DNA from: Allorhizocola rhizosphaerae
GTDB taxonomy: Bacteria; Actinomycetota; Actinomycetes; Mycobacteriales; Micromonosporaceae
DNA length: 61,526 bases
Assembly: GCF_003426775.1 (NCBI RefSeq)
Contig: NZ_QJUG01000013.1
Span: 1-61,526 of the forward strand
Reading direction: 5' to 3'
The notes beneath the pieces are model-generated. The model was not told the DNA's origin. It saw only the letters and a program-made list of their open reading frames with translations, and made no database searches. Both the position numbers and the translations under genes were made by a program. Position 1 is the stretch's first letter, and every line of letters begins with the position of its first letter. Of this stretch, positions 9,515 to 18,037 are shown piece by piece.

Positions 9515-10423
9515 TCAGAAGTAGCCTTCGCGCTTGCGGTCCTCCATCGCCGCCTCGCTTACCCGGTCGTCGCCGCGGGTGGCGCCGCGCTCGGTCAGCC
9601 GCGTCGCCATGAGCTCGGCGATCACGGCGGGGACGTCGTATGCGTCGGAACGCACGGCGGCGGTGCAGGACGCGTCGCCGACGGTGCGGTAGCGGACCAT
9701 CGCCTCGAAGGGCTGTTCGTCCTCGCGTGCGGGCAGCGCCGGATGGACACCGTAGAGCATGCCGTCCCGCTCGACGACATCGCGGGGGTGAGCGAAGTAC
9801 AGCGACGGCAGCTCGATCTTCTCCCGCTCGATGTAGTGCCAGACGTCCAGTTCGGTCCAGTTGGACAGCGGAAACACGCGCAGCGACTCACCGGGTTGCT
9901 TCCTGGTGTTGTACAGGGCCCACGGTTCCGGACGCTGGTTCTTCGGATCCCACTGCCCGAACTCGTCGCGCAGGCTGCATACCCGTTCCTTGGCCCGCGA
10001 TTTCTCCTCGTCGCGGCGCGCGCCGCCGAAGAGCGCGTCGAACCCGTTGTCCTCCACCGCTTTCAACAGTACCGGGGTCTGGATGGGGTTGCGCATGCCG
10101 GAGGCGGGTTCGGTGACCAGGCCGCTGTCGATCGCCTCCGGCACGCTGCCCACCACCAGCTGGAGGCTGAGCTCGGCGACGCGCCGGTCGCGGAAGTCCA
10201 ACACCTCGTCGAAGTTGTGGCCGGTGTCCACATGCAACAGCGGAAACGGTACCGGTGAAGGACTGAAAGCCTTCTCCGCCAGGCGAAGCAGCACGATGGA
10301 GTCCTTGCCACCGGAGAAGAGCAGGGCGGGATGTTGCGTCTCAGCCACCACTTCGCGAATGATGAAGATGGCTTCCGATTCGAGGGCGTCGAGCTCCAGG
10401 GTCATGTCCAGTTCCAGGGTCAT
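9515..10423 (-). CDS. cysD: CysD-like sulfate adenylyltransferase subunit 2 (ATP sulfurylase, PP-loop)
   Basis: 302 aa with the PP-loop ATP pyrophosphatase motif SGGKDS near residue 38, HVDTGHNF, GGARRDEEKSRAKER and the CysD ending EDRKREGYF. CysD makes adenosine 5'-phosphosulfate from ATP and sulfate, normally as a heterodimer with the GTPase CysN. No cysN, cysC or other assimilation gene is in the window, so a partner must be encoded elsewhere. Its likely role here is to raise APS/PAPS for the sulfotransferase at 19196. The first 18 bases are tandemly repeated, giving MTLELDMTLELD, so the start could be at 10423 or 10405. The gene begins inside the end of the antiporter gene, an out-of-frame overlap of 83 nt. 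Confidence 0.88.
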   Translation of the reverse strand: MTLELDMTLELDALESEAIFIIREVVAETQHPALLFSGGKDSIVLLRLAEKAFSPSPVPFPLLHVDTGHNFDEVLDFRDRRVAELSLQLVVGSVPEAIDSGLVTEPASGMRNPIQTPVLLKAVEDNGFDALFGGARRDEEKSRAKERVCSLRDEFGQWDPKNQRPEPWALYNTRKQPGESLRVFPLSNWTELDVWHYIEREKIELPSLYFAHPRDVVERDGMLYGVHPALPAREDEQPFEAMVRYRTVGDASCTAAVRSDAYDVPAVIAELMATRLTERGATRGDDRVSEAAMEDRKREGYF

Positions 10424-11771
10424 GAGGTGTGGCCTCCGGGGTGGTCAGGCGAAGCAGCGGACCTGTCATCGCGGTGGTCAGAAGCGCCATGATGACGAAC
10501 ATGGCGAACAGCTGGGTGCTCAGGATTCCCAGCTGGAGTCCCAGGCTCAGGACGACGAGCTCGGTCAGGCCGCGGCAGTTCATCATCACGCCAAGCGCCA
10601 GCGCCTCACGCGGTGGTGAACCCGTTGCCAGGGCGGCACTTCCGGTGCCCAGCAGCTTGGCGGCGATGGCAATAGCGGTGATCAGTGCGCAGGCCAGCCA
10701 CTGCCGGGCGCTATCCAGACTGTCCAATTTGGTGCTCAGGCCGACCGCGACGAAGAAGATGGGCAGCATGAACCAGAGCGTGACGCCCTCCAGCTTGCTG
10801 GTGAGCTCGGTGACCGCCCGCGAGTCGCGCGGCATGGCCAGCCCGGCGACGAAGGCGCCGAAGATGGGATGCACGCCGATCTGCTCTGTGGTCACCGCCG
10901 CCACCAGCACGAGTGTGATCAGGCCGGCGAAGACGGTAAACCTGGGCCAGGCTCGGGCTTCAGACCTTTCAAGAATTCTGGCGAGTACGGGACGGACCGC
11001 GCCGAGCATGAAACCCGCGAAGACCGTCACGAGCGCCACCGCGGTCAGGGCCGACAGCGGTGAGGTGCCCCGCACGATGGCCACGACGGCGACCAGCAGG
11101 CACCAGGCGGTGACATCGCCGATGCCGGCAGTGGCGATTCCCGTGGTGCCCAAAGGGGTCCGTACCATTCGCAGGTCGGTGAGGATCCTGGCGAGGACCG
11201 GAAACGCCGTGATGGCGAAGCAGACGCCGATGAACAGCACGAAGGGCAGCACCCCCGGGTCGCGGGCGGGTGGGAAGGTGGTGTACAGCCACCAGCCCGT
11301 GCCGATGCCGGCCAGCAGCGGCAGCGCGATCGAGGCGTGCCCGATGACCAGACCGCGTGCTCCGCTGGCCAGCAGGGTGCGGGGGGCCAGTTCGGCGCCG
11401 ACGAGGAACATGAAGAACACCACGCCGAACTGGGCCAGTGTTTCCAGGTGCGGCATGATGTAAGGCGGGAAGAGCCACTGCTGCTCGCGTGGGGCGATCA
11501 GGCCCAGGACGGACGGCCCAAGCACCAGGCCGGTGGCCATCTCGCCGATGACCCGGGGCTGGCCGAAGCGCCGCGCCAGCGCACCGGCGGCCGCGGCCAG
11601 CGCGACGACGACGGCCGTGGCCAGCAGGAGCCGGTAGAGCAGCTGGCTGGGCCCGCCGTGGCCCGCCGGTGACGGCTGAGCGGTCCCGGCCAGCCGTGTC
11701 AGCATGAAAACCGTTGCGGCAAGCGGCAAGGCAACGGTCACGAGGTACCCGCCGAAGAGTCTTTTCATCAC
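10341..11771 (-). CDS. Cation/H+ antiporter (CPA2-type, Na+/H+ exchanger family)
   Basis: 476 aa with about 12-13 hydrophobic segments and the CPA2 fold: ARRFGQPRVIGEMATGLVLGP (second helix), FGVVFFMFLVGAEL, and the late GVMMNCRGLTELVVL segment typical of bacterial KefB/NapA-like exchangers. It moves Na+ or K+ against H+ across the membrane. The C-terminal 30 residues are polar and coincide with the overlap into the cysD-like gene. Such transporters occur at the edges of natural-product clusters as pH/ion or efflux functions; a direct link is inference. It diverges from the SDR gene by about 50 bases. Confidence 0.88.
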   Translation of the reverse strand: MMKRLFGGYLVTVALPLAATVFMLTRLAGTAQPSPAGHGGPSQLLYRLLLATAVVVALAAAAGALARRFGQPRVIGEMATGLVLGPSVLGLIAPREQQWLFPPYIMPHLETLAQFGVVFFMFLVGAELAPRTLLASGARGLVIGHASIALPLLAGIGTGWWLYTTFPPARDPGVLPFVLFIGVCFAITAFPVLARILTDLRMVRTPLGTTGIATAGIGDVTAWCLLVAVVAIVRGTSPLSALTAVALVTVFAGFMLGAVRPVLARILERSEARAWPRFTVFAGLITLVLVAAVTTEQIGVHPIFGAFVAGLAMPRDSRAVTELTSKLEGVTLWFMLPIFFVAVGLSTKLDSLDSARQWLACALITAIAIAAKLLGTGSAALATGSPPREALALGVMMNCRGLTELVVLSLGLQLGILSTQLFAMFVIMALLTTAMTGPLLRLTTPEATPHDPGTGHDPGARRPRIGSHLHHSRSGG

Positions 11772-11821
11772 TTCATCCGCCGATCGTGTTTCGGGTGCAC
11801 GCCGGCCGGGTAGCGCGGGTC

Positions 11822-12568
11822 ATGACCCGACTCGCCATCGTTTCCGGTGGTGCGACCGGTATCGGCCGCGCCATCGCCGCCGCTTTCGCCGCCGACGGGG
11901 TGGACGTCGTGATCGTCGGCCGCCGTGCCGAGCTGCTGGCGGCTTCCGCCGAGGAGATTAACGAAACCGTTGGTACGCCGCGTGTCCGCGCCGTGTCCGC
12001 CGACCTGCGGGAGGTCGACGGGGCGGCGAGCGTGGCTGCGTCGGTCTCCGCCGGGCGCGCCGTCGACATTCTGGTCAACAACGCCGGTGGAAACGTCGCC
12101 CCCGGCCCGGCGGCAGACCTGCAGGGTGTGCGAGAGTCTTGGATGTCCAATGTGGAGGGCAATGTGCTGCCCGCGGTGTTGCTCACGCATGCCGTGCTGC
12201 CGCTGATGGCCCGTCCGGGCGGGCGGATCGTGACGGTGACCTCGATCGCGGCGTTTCGCGGGCCCGCCACCTACGGCGGGGCCAAGGCGGCCCTGCATCC
12301 GTGGACGGCCGAGCTTGCCGTTCAGCTTGCGCCCGAAGGGATCACGGCCAACGTCGTGGCGCCCGGCTACGTGCCCGGCACCGAGTTTTACGGCGAGCGC
12401 ATGAACCCCGAGTTCCATGCCGGCCGCGCGGCGCAGAACCCCATGAACCGCGGCGGCGAAGTGGAGGAGATCGCCGCCACGGTGGTCCATCTGGCGGGCC
12501 CGCACGCGGGTTTCCTCACCGGTCAGATCATTCAGATCAACGGTGGGGCGTTGCTGGGCCGCGGTTAG
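11822..12568 (+). CDS. Short-chain dehydrogenase/reductase
   Basis: 248 aa, a classical SDR of standard length. It has the cofactor motif GGATGIG near residue 9, NNAG near 83, and the catalytic Ser...YGGAK near 150-154, with a C-terminal TGQIIQINGG as in FabG-type enzymes. An arginine pair following the second strand (GRR) suggests NADP(H). I place the start at 11822, where the Rossmann strand begins, rather than at an upstream in-frame codon. It is convergent with the lyase gene, only 5 bases apart. The substrate is unknown; it may serve the cluster as a ketoreductase. Confidence 0.85.
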   Translation: MTRLAIVSGGATGIGRAIAAAFAADGVDVVIVGRRAELLAASAEEINETVGTPRVRAVSADLREVDGAASVAASVSAGRAVDILVNNAGGNVAPGPAADLQGVRESWMSNVEGNVLPAVLLTHAVLPLMARPGGRIVTVTSIAAFRGPATYGGAKAALHPWTAELAVQLAPEGITANVVAPGYVPGTEFYGERMNPEFHAGRAAQNPMNRGGEVEEIAATVVHLAGPHAGFLTGQIIQINGGALLGRG

Positions 12569-12573
12569 TGCCC

Positions 12574-13971
12574 TCACCGGCCAACCGGTGCCGGCTCGGC
12601 ACCCAGGCGCTCGCGCGCCCGGGCCACGGCCCGTGCCGTGAGAGTGGTCGACGATCCGAGGTAGCCCACCGGGTCGAACACGTTGTCCAGCTGTGCCTTG
12701 GTCAGTTGCGAGCGCACCTCCTCGTGCCTGCCGATGAGCTCGTGGATGCTGACACCATCCTCAATGGACTGCTGGGTCAGGCCGTAGACGATCTCGTGGG
12801 CGCGCTGCTTGCCAACGCCCTCGCCGAGGGCGAGCATCAGTCGCTCGGACATGACCTGGTCGGCGACGGCGGCCACGTTTTGCGACAGCCGGTCGCGGTG
12901 CACGATCAGGCCGCTGACGCTTTCCAGCATCATGGTGCAGGCGGCCAGGCAGTAGTGTGCGACGTCGGGAACGCAGGCCCACTCGATGCGCAGGGCGCGG
13001 GAGTCCCGCTCGTGGTCGCCGATCATGCCGGCCAGCGCCAGGCCAACCTGGGCCGCGGCCAGGCGCGCCATCACCACGACCTGCTCGCAGCGTTCGGGGT
13101 TGCGCTTGTGCGGCATGGTGCTGCTGCCGACGGCGCCGGGTTTCCACGTCTCCTGCAACTCCCCGAACTCCGGCCGCGACAGGATGCGGATCTCGTCGGC
13201 GATCCGGCCGAGCGTGCCGGTGATCATCGCCAGCAGCGAGACGAACTCCACCACGCGATCGCGGGCCACATGCCAGCCGACCGAGGGCGCTTGCAGGCCA
13301 AGCCGTTCGGCGAAGCGCTCCAGCAGTTGTGGACCGTGCGTCCCGAAACCAGCCATCGTGCCCGCACCGCCAAACAGTTGTGCCACAAGGATTCGCTCGC
13401 GCGCCTGGGCCATACGGTCAAGGTGACGCAGCATTTCGTCGATCCAGCTGGCCAGCTTCAGCCCGAAGGCCATGGGCAGGGCGGGCTGCGCATGGGTGCG
13501 TCCCAGGGCGACGGTGGCGGCGTGCTCTTCGGCCAGGTCGGCCAGCCGGCCCAGGATGGCGTTCACCAGCGGCTCGATCTCGTCGAGCACATCGCGCATC
13601 TCCAGCGCCTGCCCGGTGTCCTGGATGTCCTGCGTGGTCGCTCCATAGTGGATGAACTGCCCGGCCTGCTTGCCACAGGCCGATTCGAAGACCCGCAGCA
13701 ACCCCACGAGCGAATGCCCGCTGCGTTCGATCTCCTTCTCCACGGCGTGCAGGTCGATCAGTTCGATGCATGCCGATTCGGCGATCTTGTCCGCCGCTTC
13801 CTGCGGTATCAGACCGAGCTCGGCCTCGGCCAGCGCCAAGGCGGCCTCGATGTCCAGCCAGCGCTGGTGGCGGCAGTTGTCACAGAAGATGCGACGGCTG
13901 GCCGGGGTGGCGTAACGATTGCCATAGAACCTGGAGTCACTGATGTGACCGCGGTCGTGGGCGCAGTCCAT
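12574..13971 (-). CDS. Adenylosuccinate lyase / fumarase superfamily lyase
   Basis: 465 aa with the superfamily signature GSSTMPHKRNP near residue 285 and the other conserved blocks (HYGATTQDIQDT, GRTHAQPA). Members split C-N or C-O bonds with release of fumarate: adenylosuccinate, argininosuccinate, carboxymuconate, nitrosuccinate or hydrazinosuccinate. The substrate cannot be told here, but it is the last gene of a tightly packed six-gene operon in an N-N bond cluster, so a dedicated biosynthetic lyase is more likely than the housekeeping PurB. GAAGGAGAGG precedes the ATG. Confidence 0.85.
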   Translation of the reverse strand: MDCAHDRGHISDSRFYGNRYATPASRRIFCDNCRHQRWLDIEAALALAEAELGLIPQEAADKIAESACIELIDLHAVEKEIERSGHSLVGLLRVFESACGKQAGQFIHYGATTQDIQDTGQALEMRDVLDEIEPLVNAILGRLADLAEEHAATVALGRTHAQPALPMAFGLKLASWIDEMLRHLDRMAQARERILVAQLFGGAGTMAGFGTHGPQLLERFAERLGLQAPSVGWHVARDRVVEFVSLLAMITGTLGRIADEIRILSRPEFGELQETWKPGAVGSSTMPHKRNPERCEQVVVMARLAAAQVGLALAGMIGDHERDSRALRIEWACVPDVAHYCLAACTMMLESVSGLIVHRDRLSQNVAAVADQVMSERLMLALGEGVGKQRAHEIVYGLTQQSIEDGVSIHELIGRHEEVRSQLTKAQLDNVFDPVGYLGSSTTLTARAVARARERLGAEPAPVGR

Positions 13972-13996
13972 GGGCCCCTCTCCTTCAATTGTGCGG

Positions 13997-15157
13997 CTAG
14001 CGGGCGGTGGCGGTCAGATAGCGGCACCGGCCGTAGGGTGCGCCGGCGGGGTCGCAGGAGTCATGGGCGGCCAACTCGGCGGCGGCGACACGGGGGGCCA
14101 CGCCGTCACGGCGTGCGGTGTACACAAGGTCGTCGACGAGTTCGCGCATCATCGCGGCCAGATTGTCGAGCACCTGCGCGGCGCTGGGTGGCTGGGGCGG
14201 GCCGAACAGAGCCTCCATCGAGGCCGAGCCACCGATGCCGCCGATGAAATCGGGTATCACCGGGATGCCGCGGCTGTGCAGGGCCTGTTCGGCGTCTTCG
14301 CTGAGCCCGCAGTTGGCTCCCACCACGACCGTGGCAAACGGTGGCGAGGCGGTCTCCTGTTCGCTCATCGCGTCGGCGCAGGCGGCCAGGATGAGCACGT
14401 CGGCGGGGCGGTGGAACAACTCGCCGGGTGCCAGCCGCAGGCCGGGGGTCAGCAGCTGCGGCACGGTGGCGCGCAGGGAGCTGCGCAGCATGCCGGCCAC
14501 ATCCAGCCCGCCGGGGTCGGCGACGCAGCCGTGCTCGTCGGCGACGGCGGTCAGGCGCACGTTCTCCTCGGCCAGAGAGCAGGCCACGGCCTGGCCCAGG
14601 TTGCCGAATCCCTGCATGGCACAGGTGATCTGGCCGGTGACCCCGGCCGCGCGGGCCGCACCGATCGCGGCGTGCGCCAGCGCGTGTCCGGCGCGGCGTT
14701 GCGCCAGGGTGAGCGGTCCGACGCGGTCCTCCAGCCGGCCGATGCGGACGAAGAACTCCGCGGAGCTCAGCCCCTGCGCGGTCTTGATCGCGTACTTGAT
14801 CGAGGGTACCCCGGCCTGGACTGCAAGCTGTTGCAGCTCATGCCATTTCGTCCCCATGTCCGGTCCCATGCTGAATCGGTGACGCAGCTCGTGTCCGAGG
14901 AAGGCAAGGAAGCGGCCCAGAGCCGCCTGAGCGCCGTCTTCGCCCGGGTCGAGGTCGATGCCGCATTTGGCGCCGTCCACGTTGAGCCCGAGCACGCGCT
15001 GCTTGAGCGTCATGCGCCCGGCGAGTGTGGACAGCTCGGCCGCGGTCAGCCCGGCGCGCATCCGGCATCCACCCGCGGCCAGTGGGCTTTGCCTGCCGTC
15101 GTAGGCGAGCCATCCGCGGAAGCCGGCCTTGTCCTCGTACTCGATGATCTCTGTCAT
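13997..15157 (-). CDS. Glu/Leu/Phe/Val dehydrogenase family oxidoreductase
   Basis: 386 aa. The N-terminal dimerisation domain has the catalytic-lysine motif GAKCGIDLDP (near 64) and GPDMGT. The C-terminal Rossmann domain has GFGNLGQA (near 208). The family interconverts 2-oxo acids and L-amino acids with ammonia and NAD(P). The stop lies 25 bases before the lyase start, and its ATG overlaps the stop of the PLP enzyme (ATGA). The small-residue change to C in the lysine motif (GAKCG instead of GGKGG) hints at an altered substrate. It probably supplies or consumes a non-standard amino acid for the cluster. Confidence 0.85.
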   Translation of the reverse strand: MTEIIEYEDKAGFRGWLAYDGRQSPLAAGGCRMRAGLTAAELSTLAGRMTLKQRVLGLNVDGAKCGIDLDPGEDGAQAALGRFLAFLGHELRHRFSMGPDMGTKWHELQQLAVQAGVPSIKYAIKTAQGLSSAEFFVRIGRLEDRVGPLTLAQRRAGHALAHAAIGAARAAGVTGQITCAMQGFGNLGQAVACSLAEENVRLTAVADEHGCVADPGGLDVAGMLRSSLRATVPQLLTPGLRLAPGELFHRPADVLILAACADAMSEQETASPPFATVVVGANCGLSEDAEQALHSRGIPVIPDFIGGIGGSASMEALFGPPQPPSAAQVLDNLAAMMRELVDDLVYTARRDGVAPRVAAAELAAHDSCDPAGAPYGRCRYLTATAR

Positions 15158-16437
15158 GTGTGTCTCCGTTCCACAAGCCCAATGGGTATGCCTTCTTTGA
15201 GCACCACGGCGGTCGCCGGCACGCCGTCGAGGAACTGTCCGTACCCGGCGGCGGGCAGGGGCGGGTCGAGATGCCGGCCCACCGCGTCGTCGGGCGGGGC
15301 CGCGTCACCGCGGAAACTTCCGATGATCTCGGCGAAGCGGACCGGGGGCGGCGCGGGCGACACCGGCAGGCAGCTCAAACCGTTGGCGCGCATGAGTTTG
15401 CGGGCTACCGCAACGCTCTCGGCGGGATCTACCACGATCAGTGGTGATATCGCGTGGCCGGCGCGCAATCCATCCCCGTCCGGCTGTTCGAAGCCAAATT
15501 GGAACAGCCACTCATCGTTGAAGATCTTCGACAGGTAGCCACGCCCCGAGTCGGGGATGATCACGACGATCAGGTCGCGCTCGGAGCCGGTGGCGGCCAC
15601 ATGTAGCGCGGCGGCCACCGCCATCCCACCCGAACCTCCGGTGAGAATGCCCTCTTCCCGCGCCAGTCTGCGGGTGACATTGATCGAATCGGCGTCCGTG
15701 ATCGGGATGATCTCATCGGGTACCCGCTGATCAAATGATTCTGGAAAGTTGGGCTGACCCACACCTTCGACGAGGTAGGGACGCCCGCCGCCACCGGTGT
15801 AAACGGAACCGTCGGGATCGGCGCCCACGATGCGAACGGCACCCTGCGACACCTCTTTGAGGTAGCGGCCTGCGCCGGAGATGGTCCCGCCGGTGCCTAT
15901 CCCGGCGACCAGATGGGTGATCCGGCCGCCGGTCTGCGCCCAGATTTCCGGCCCGGTGACATGATAGTGCGACGCGGGATTGTCCGGATTGGAGTACTGG
16001 TCGGGCAGGAAAGCGCCGGTGATGGTCTGCGCCAGCCGTTGCGCGGTGCTGCGGTAGGAGTCGGGATGCTCCGGTGGCACCGCGGCAGGGCAGATCACCA
16101 CCTCGGCGCCGTAGGCGCGCAGCACCGCTATCTTGTCCGGCGAGACCTTGTCCGGGCACGTGAACACGCAGCGGTAGCCCTTGCGCTGCGCCACCAGGGC
16201 CAGGCCCACGCCGGTGTTGCCGGACGTGGGTTCCACGACGGTGCCTCCCGGGCGCAGATGCCCCGACGCCTCCGCCGTCTCGATCATGCGCAGGGCGATG
16301 CGGTCCTTGGCCGAACCGCCCGGGTTCAACGACTCCAGCTTGGCCACCACCGTCGGTGCACAACCGGCGCCCAGCCTCGCCAATCGCACCAGTGGGGTGT
16401 CGCCGATCAGGTCGACTACAGACTCATGTATCCGCAC
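15154..16437 (-). CDS. Cystathionine beta-synthase-like PLP enzyme with C-terminal CBS-like region
   Basis: 427 aa, fold type II PLP enzyme. The Schiff-base lysine is K44 in NPGGSAKDR, the phosphate/substrate loop is EPTSGNTG (about 69-76), and GIGTGGTISG binds the cofactor phosphate. Residues from about 320 on resemble a degenerate CBS pair, as in actinobacterial cystathionine beta-synthases. The family does beta-replacement on serine, O-acetylserine or O-phosphoserine. The GTG start lies inside the end of the ThDP gene (14-nt overlap). In this operon it may join a nucleophile to a serine-derived C3 unit; a housekeeping role is less likely given the coupling. Confidence 0.87.
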   Translation of the reverse strand: MRIHESVVDLIGDTPLVRLARLGAGCAPTVVAKLESLNPGGSAKDRIALRMIETAEASGHLRPGGTVVEPTSGNTGVGLALVAQRKGYRCVFTCPDKVSPDKIAVLRAYGAEVVICPAAVPPEHPDSYRSTAQRLAQTITGAFLPDQYSNPDNPASHYHVTGPEIWAQTGGRITHLVAGIGTGGTISGAGRYLKEVSQGAVRIVGADPDGSVYTGGGGRPYLVEGVGQPNFPESFDQRVPDEIIPITDADSINVTRRLAREEGILTGGSGGMAVAAALHVAATGSERDLIVVIIPDSGRGYLSKIFNDEWLFQFGFEQPDGDGLRAGHAISPLIVVDPAESVAVARKLMRANGLSCLPVSPAPPPVRFAEIIGSFRGDAAPPDDAVGRHLDPPLPAAGYGQFLDGVPATAVVLKEGIPIGLVERRHT

Positions 16438-18037
16438 GGCTCACCCGCAAGCTTGTGCGTACCTCGACCACGGCCGGGCCGCCACATTCGAGCGCCTTGC
16501 TCAGGCAGGGGCGGATCTGCTCCGGCGTGTCCACGCGAAGCCCAAGCGCGCCAAAGGATTCGGCCATGCCGGCAAAGTCTGGATTGGACAGATCGGTGGC
16601 GATGACGCGGCCGGGATAGGTGCGCTCCTGATGGCGGCGGATGGTGGCGTAGCTGTTGTTGTTGGCGATGACGAAGAGCATCGCGAGGCGGCGCTGGCAG
16701 GCGGTGATGAGCTCGCCGCTGTTCATCAGGAAGCCGCCGTCGCCGACGAAGGCGACCACGGGAGGCGATTGCGGCGTGCGGCGCATTGCCGCGGCGACCG
16801 CCGCGCCCACGCTGAATCCCATGGCGCTGGAGCTGATGCCCAGCAGCCGCCCCCGCGGGCCGAAGCGCAAATGCCGGTAGACCCAGCTGGTGAACGTGCC
16901 GGAGTCGACAACGGCGGTGACATCGCCGCCGGTGAGCTCGTCGAGGCAGGCCACAACGGCGCCGAAGACGATGCCATCATCGGCCGAGATGCCCTGCCAG
17001 CATGCCTGCTCGGTTTCGATGCGGTGCAAGGTTTCCGCCCAGCTCGGGTCGTGATTGGACCGTCGCCGGGCCGCCAGCTGTTCCAGGAACCCCACCGGGT
17101 CGGCGGCGATGCCGCAGGCGGTCTCGTGAAAGGTCCCCAGCCGTGCGGCGTCGGGGTAGACGTGCACCAACGGCGTGGCCGACGGTGGATACGAGTGCCC
17201 ACGCGTGGTGATCTCGTCCAGCCTCGTGCCAACGGCCACGACCAGGTCGGCCTCGCCCAGCGCCTGCATCTGGCGTGATGACGTGCTGTTGTGCAGGTGC
17301 CCGGCGTAGCACGGATGCCGGTTGGGCAGCAGGTGCTGGTTCTTGTTGCTTGTCGCCACGGGGATGTGGTGCCGCTCGGCCACCTCGCGCAGCAGTTCGC
17401 GTCCATGAGGGCTGTCGACCTCCGAGCCGGCCAGGATCAGCGGCCGTCTCGCGGCGTCGATGAGCGGGCCGGCGTGCTGCAGGCCGTCGTAGGTCGCCGC
17501 CTGGCTGGGCCGCGGTATCGCGGTGGCCAGGGTCGGGGCGGGCAGGATGTCCTCGGGCAGCATGAGCACGACCGGGCCGGGGGTGCCGGATTCGGCGAGC
17601 CGGAAGGCACGCGCGAGGAACTCGCCGGCCGCGTCGGGCGTGCCGACCGTCCAGGCCGCCTTGGCCACACCGGAGAAAAGCGTGGCGCAGTCGACATCTT
17701 GAAAGGTTTCCCGGCCGGCCTCATCGGTCGCGACCCCTCCCACGAGGAGAATGAGAGGGGAGCCGTCCTCGGCCGCCGCGTGAACACCGATGACCGAATT
17801 GGCCGCGCCGGGACCCCGGCTCGCCAGGCACACTCCCGCGTGCCCGGTGAGCTTGGCATCGGCGAGCGCCATGAACGCCGCCGAGCCCTCGTGACGGCAC
17901 GTCACGACGTCGATGTCGGGCATGTCGTAGAAGGTGTCGAGCAGGGGCAGATAGCTCTCTCCGGCCACGCAGAAGACGCGGTCGACTCCATGGGCGGCAA
18001 GGGTTTCGGCCATCACCCGGGCCGCTGTGCGGCTCAT
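16424..18037 (-). CDS. Thiamine-diphosphate-dependent enzyme (acetolactate synthase-like)
   Basis: 537 aa with the three-domain ALS/POX layout. E50 in RHEGSAA is the cofactor-activating glutamate. The ThDP/Mg motif is GDG (432-434) followed by NN (459-460). The ATG overlaps the stop of the preceding gene (ATGA), which settles the start; a longer reading of this frame is a shadow. Family reactions are decarboxylation or carboligation of 2-oxo acids. No small regulatory ALS subunit is present, so it is probably a secondary-metabolism carboligase or decarboxylase, product unknown. Confidence 0.88.
   Translation of the reverse strand: MSRTAARVMAETLAAHGVDRVFCVAGESYLPLLDTFYDMPDIDVVTCRHEGSAAFMALADAKLTGHAGVCLASRGPGAANSVIGVHAAAEDGSPLILLVGGVATDEAGRETFQDVDCATLFSGVAKAAWTVGTPDAAGEFLARAFRLAESGTPGPVVLMLPEDILPAPTLATAIPRPSQAATYDGLQHAGPLIDAARRPLILAGSEVDSPHGRELLREVAERHHIPVATSNKNQHLLPNRHPCYAGHLHNSTSSRQMQALGEADLVVAVGTRLDEITTRGHSYPPSATPLVHVYPDAARLGTFHETACGIAADPVGFLEQLAARRRSNHDPSWAETLHRIETEQACWQGISADDGIVFGAVVACLDELTGGDVTAVVDSGTFTSWVYRHLRFGPRGRLLGISSSAMGFSVGAAVAAAMRRTPQSPPVVAFVGDGGFLMNSGELITACQRRLAMLFVIANNNSYATIRRHQERTYPGRVIATDLSNPDFAGMAESFGALGLRVDTPEQIRPCLSKALECGGPAVVEVRTSLRVSRADT

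Noticed and set aside
12574-13971. Nitrosuccinate lyase (CreD-type) for a nitrous-acid pathway
   Set aside because: The superfamily fits, but no CreE-like aspartate N-oxygenase gene is in the window; substrate left open.
12139-14247. Plus-strand ORF of 702 codons
   Set aside because: It is the shadow of the lyase and SDR genes; no ribosome site and no family pattern.
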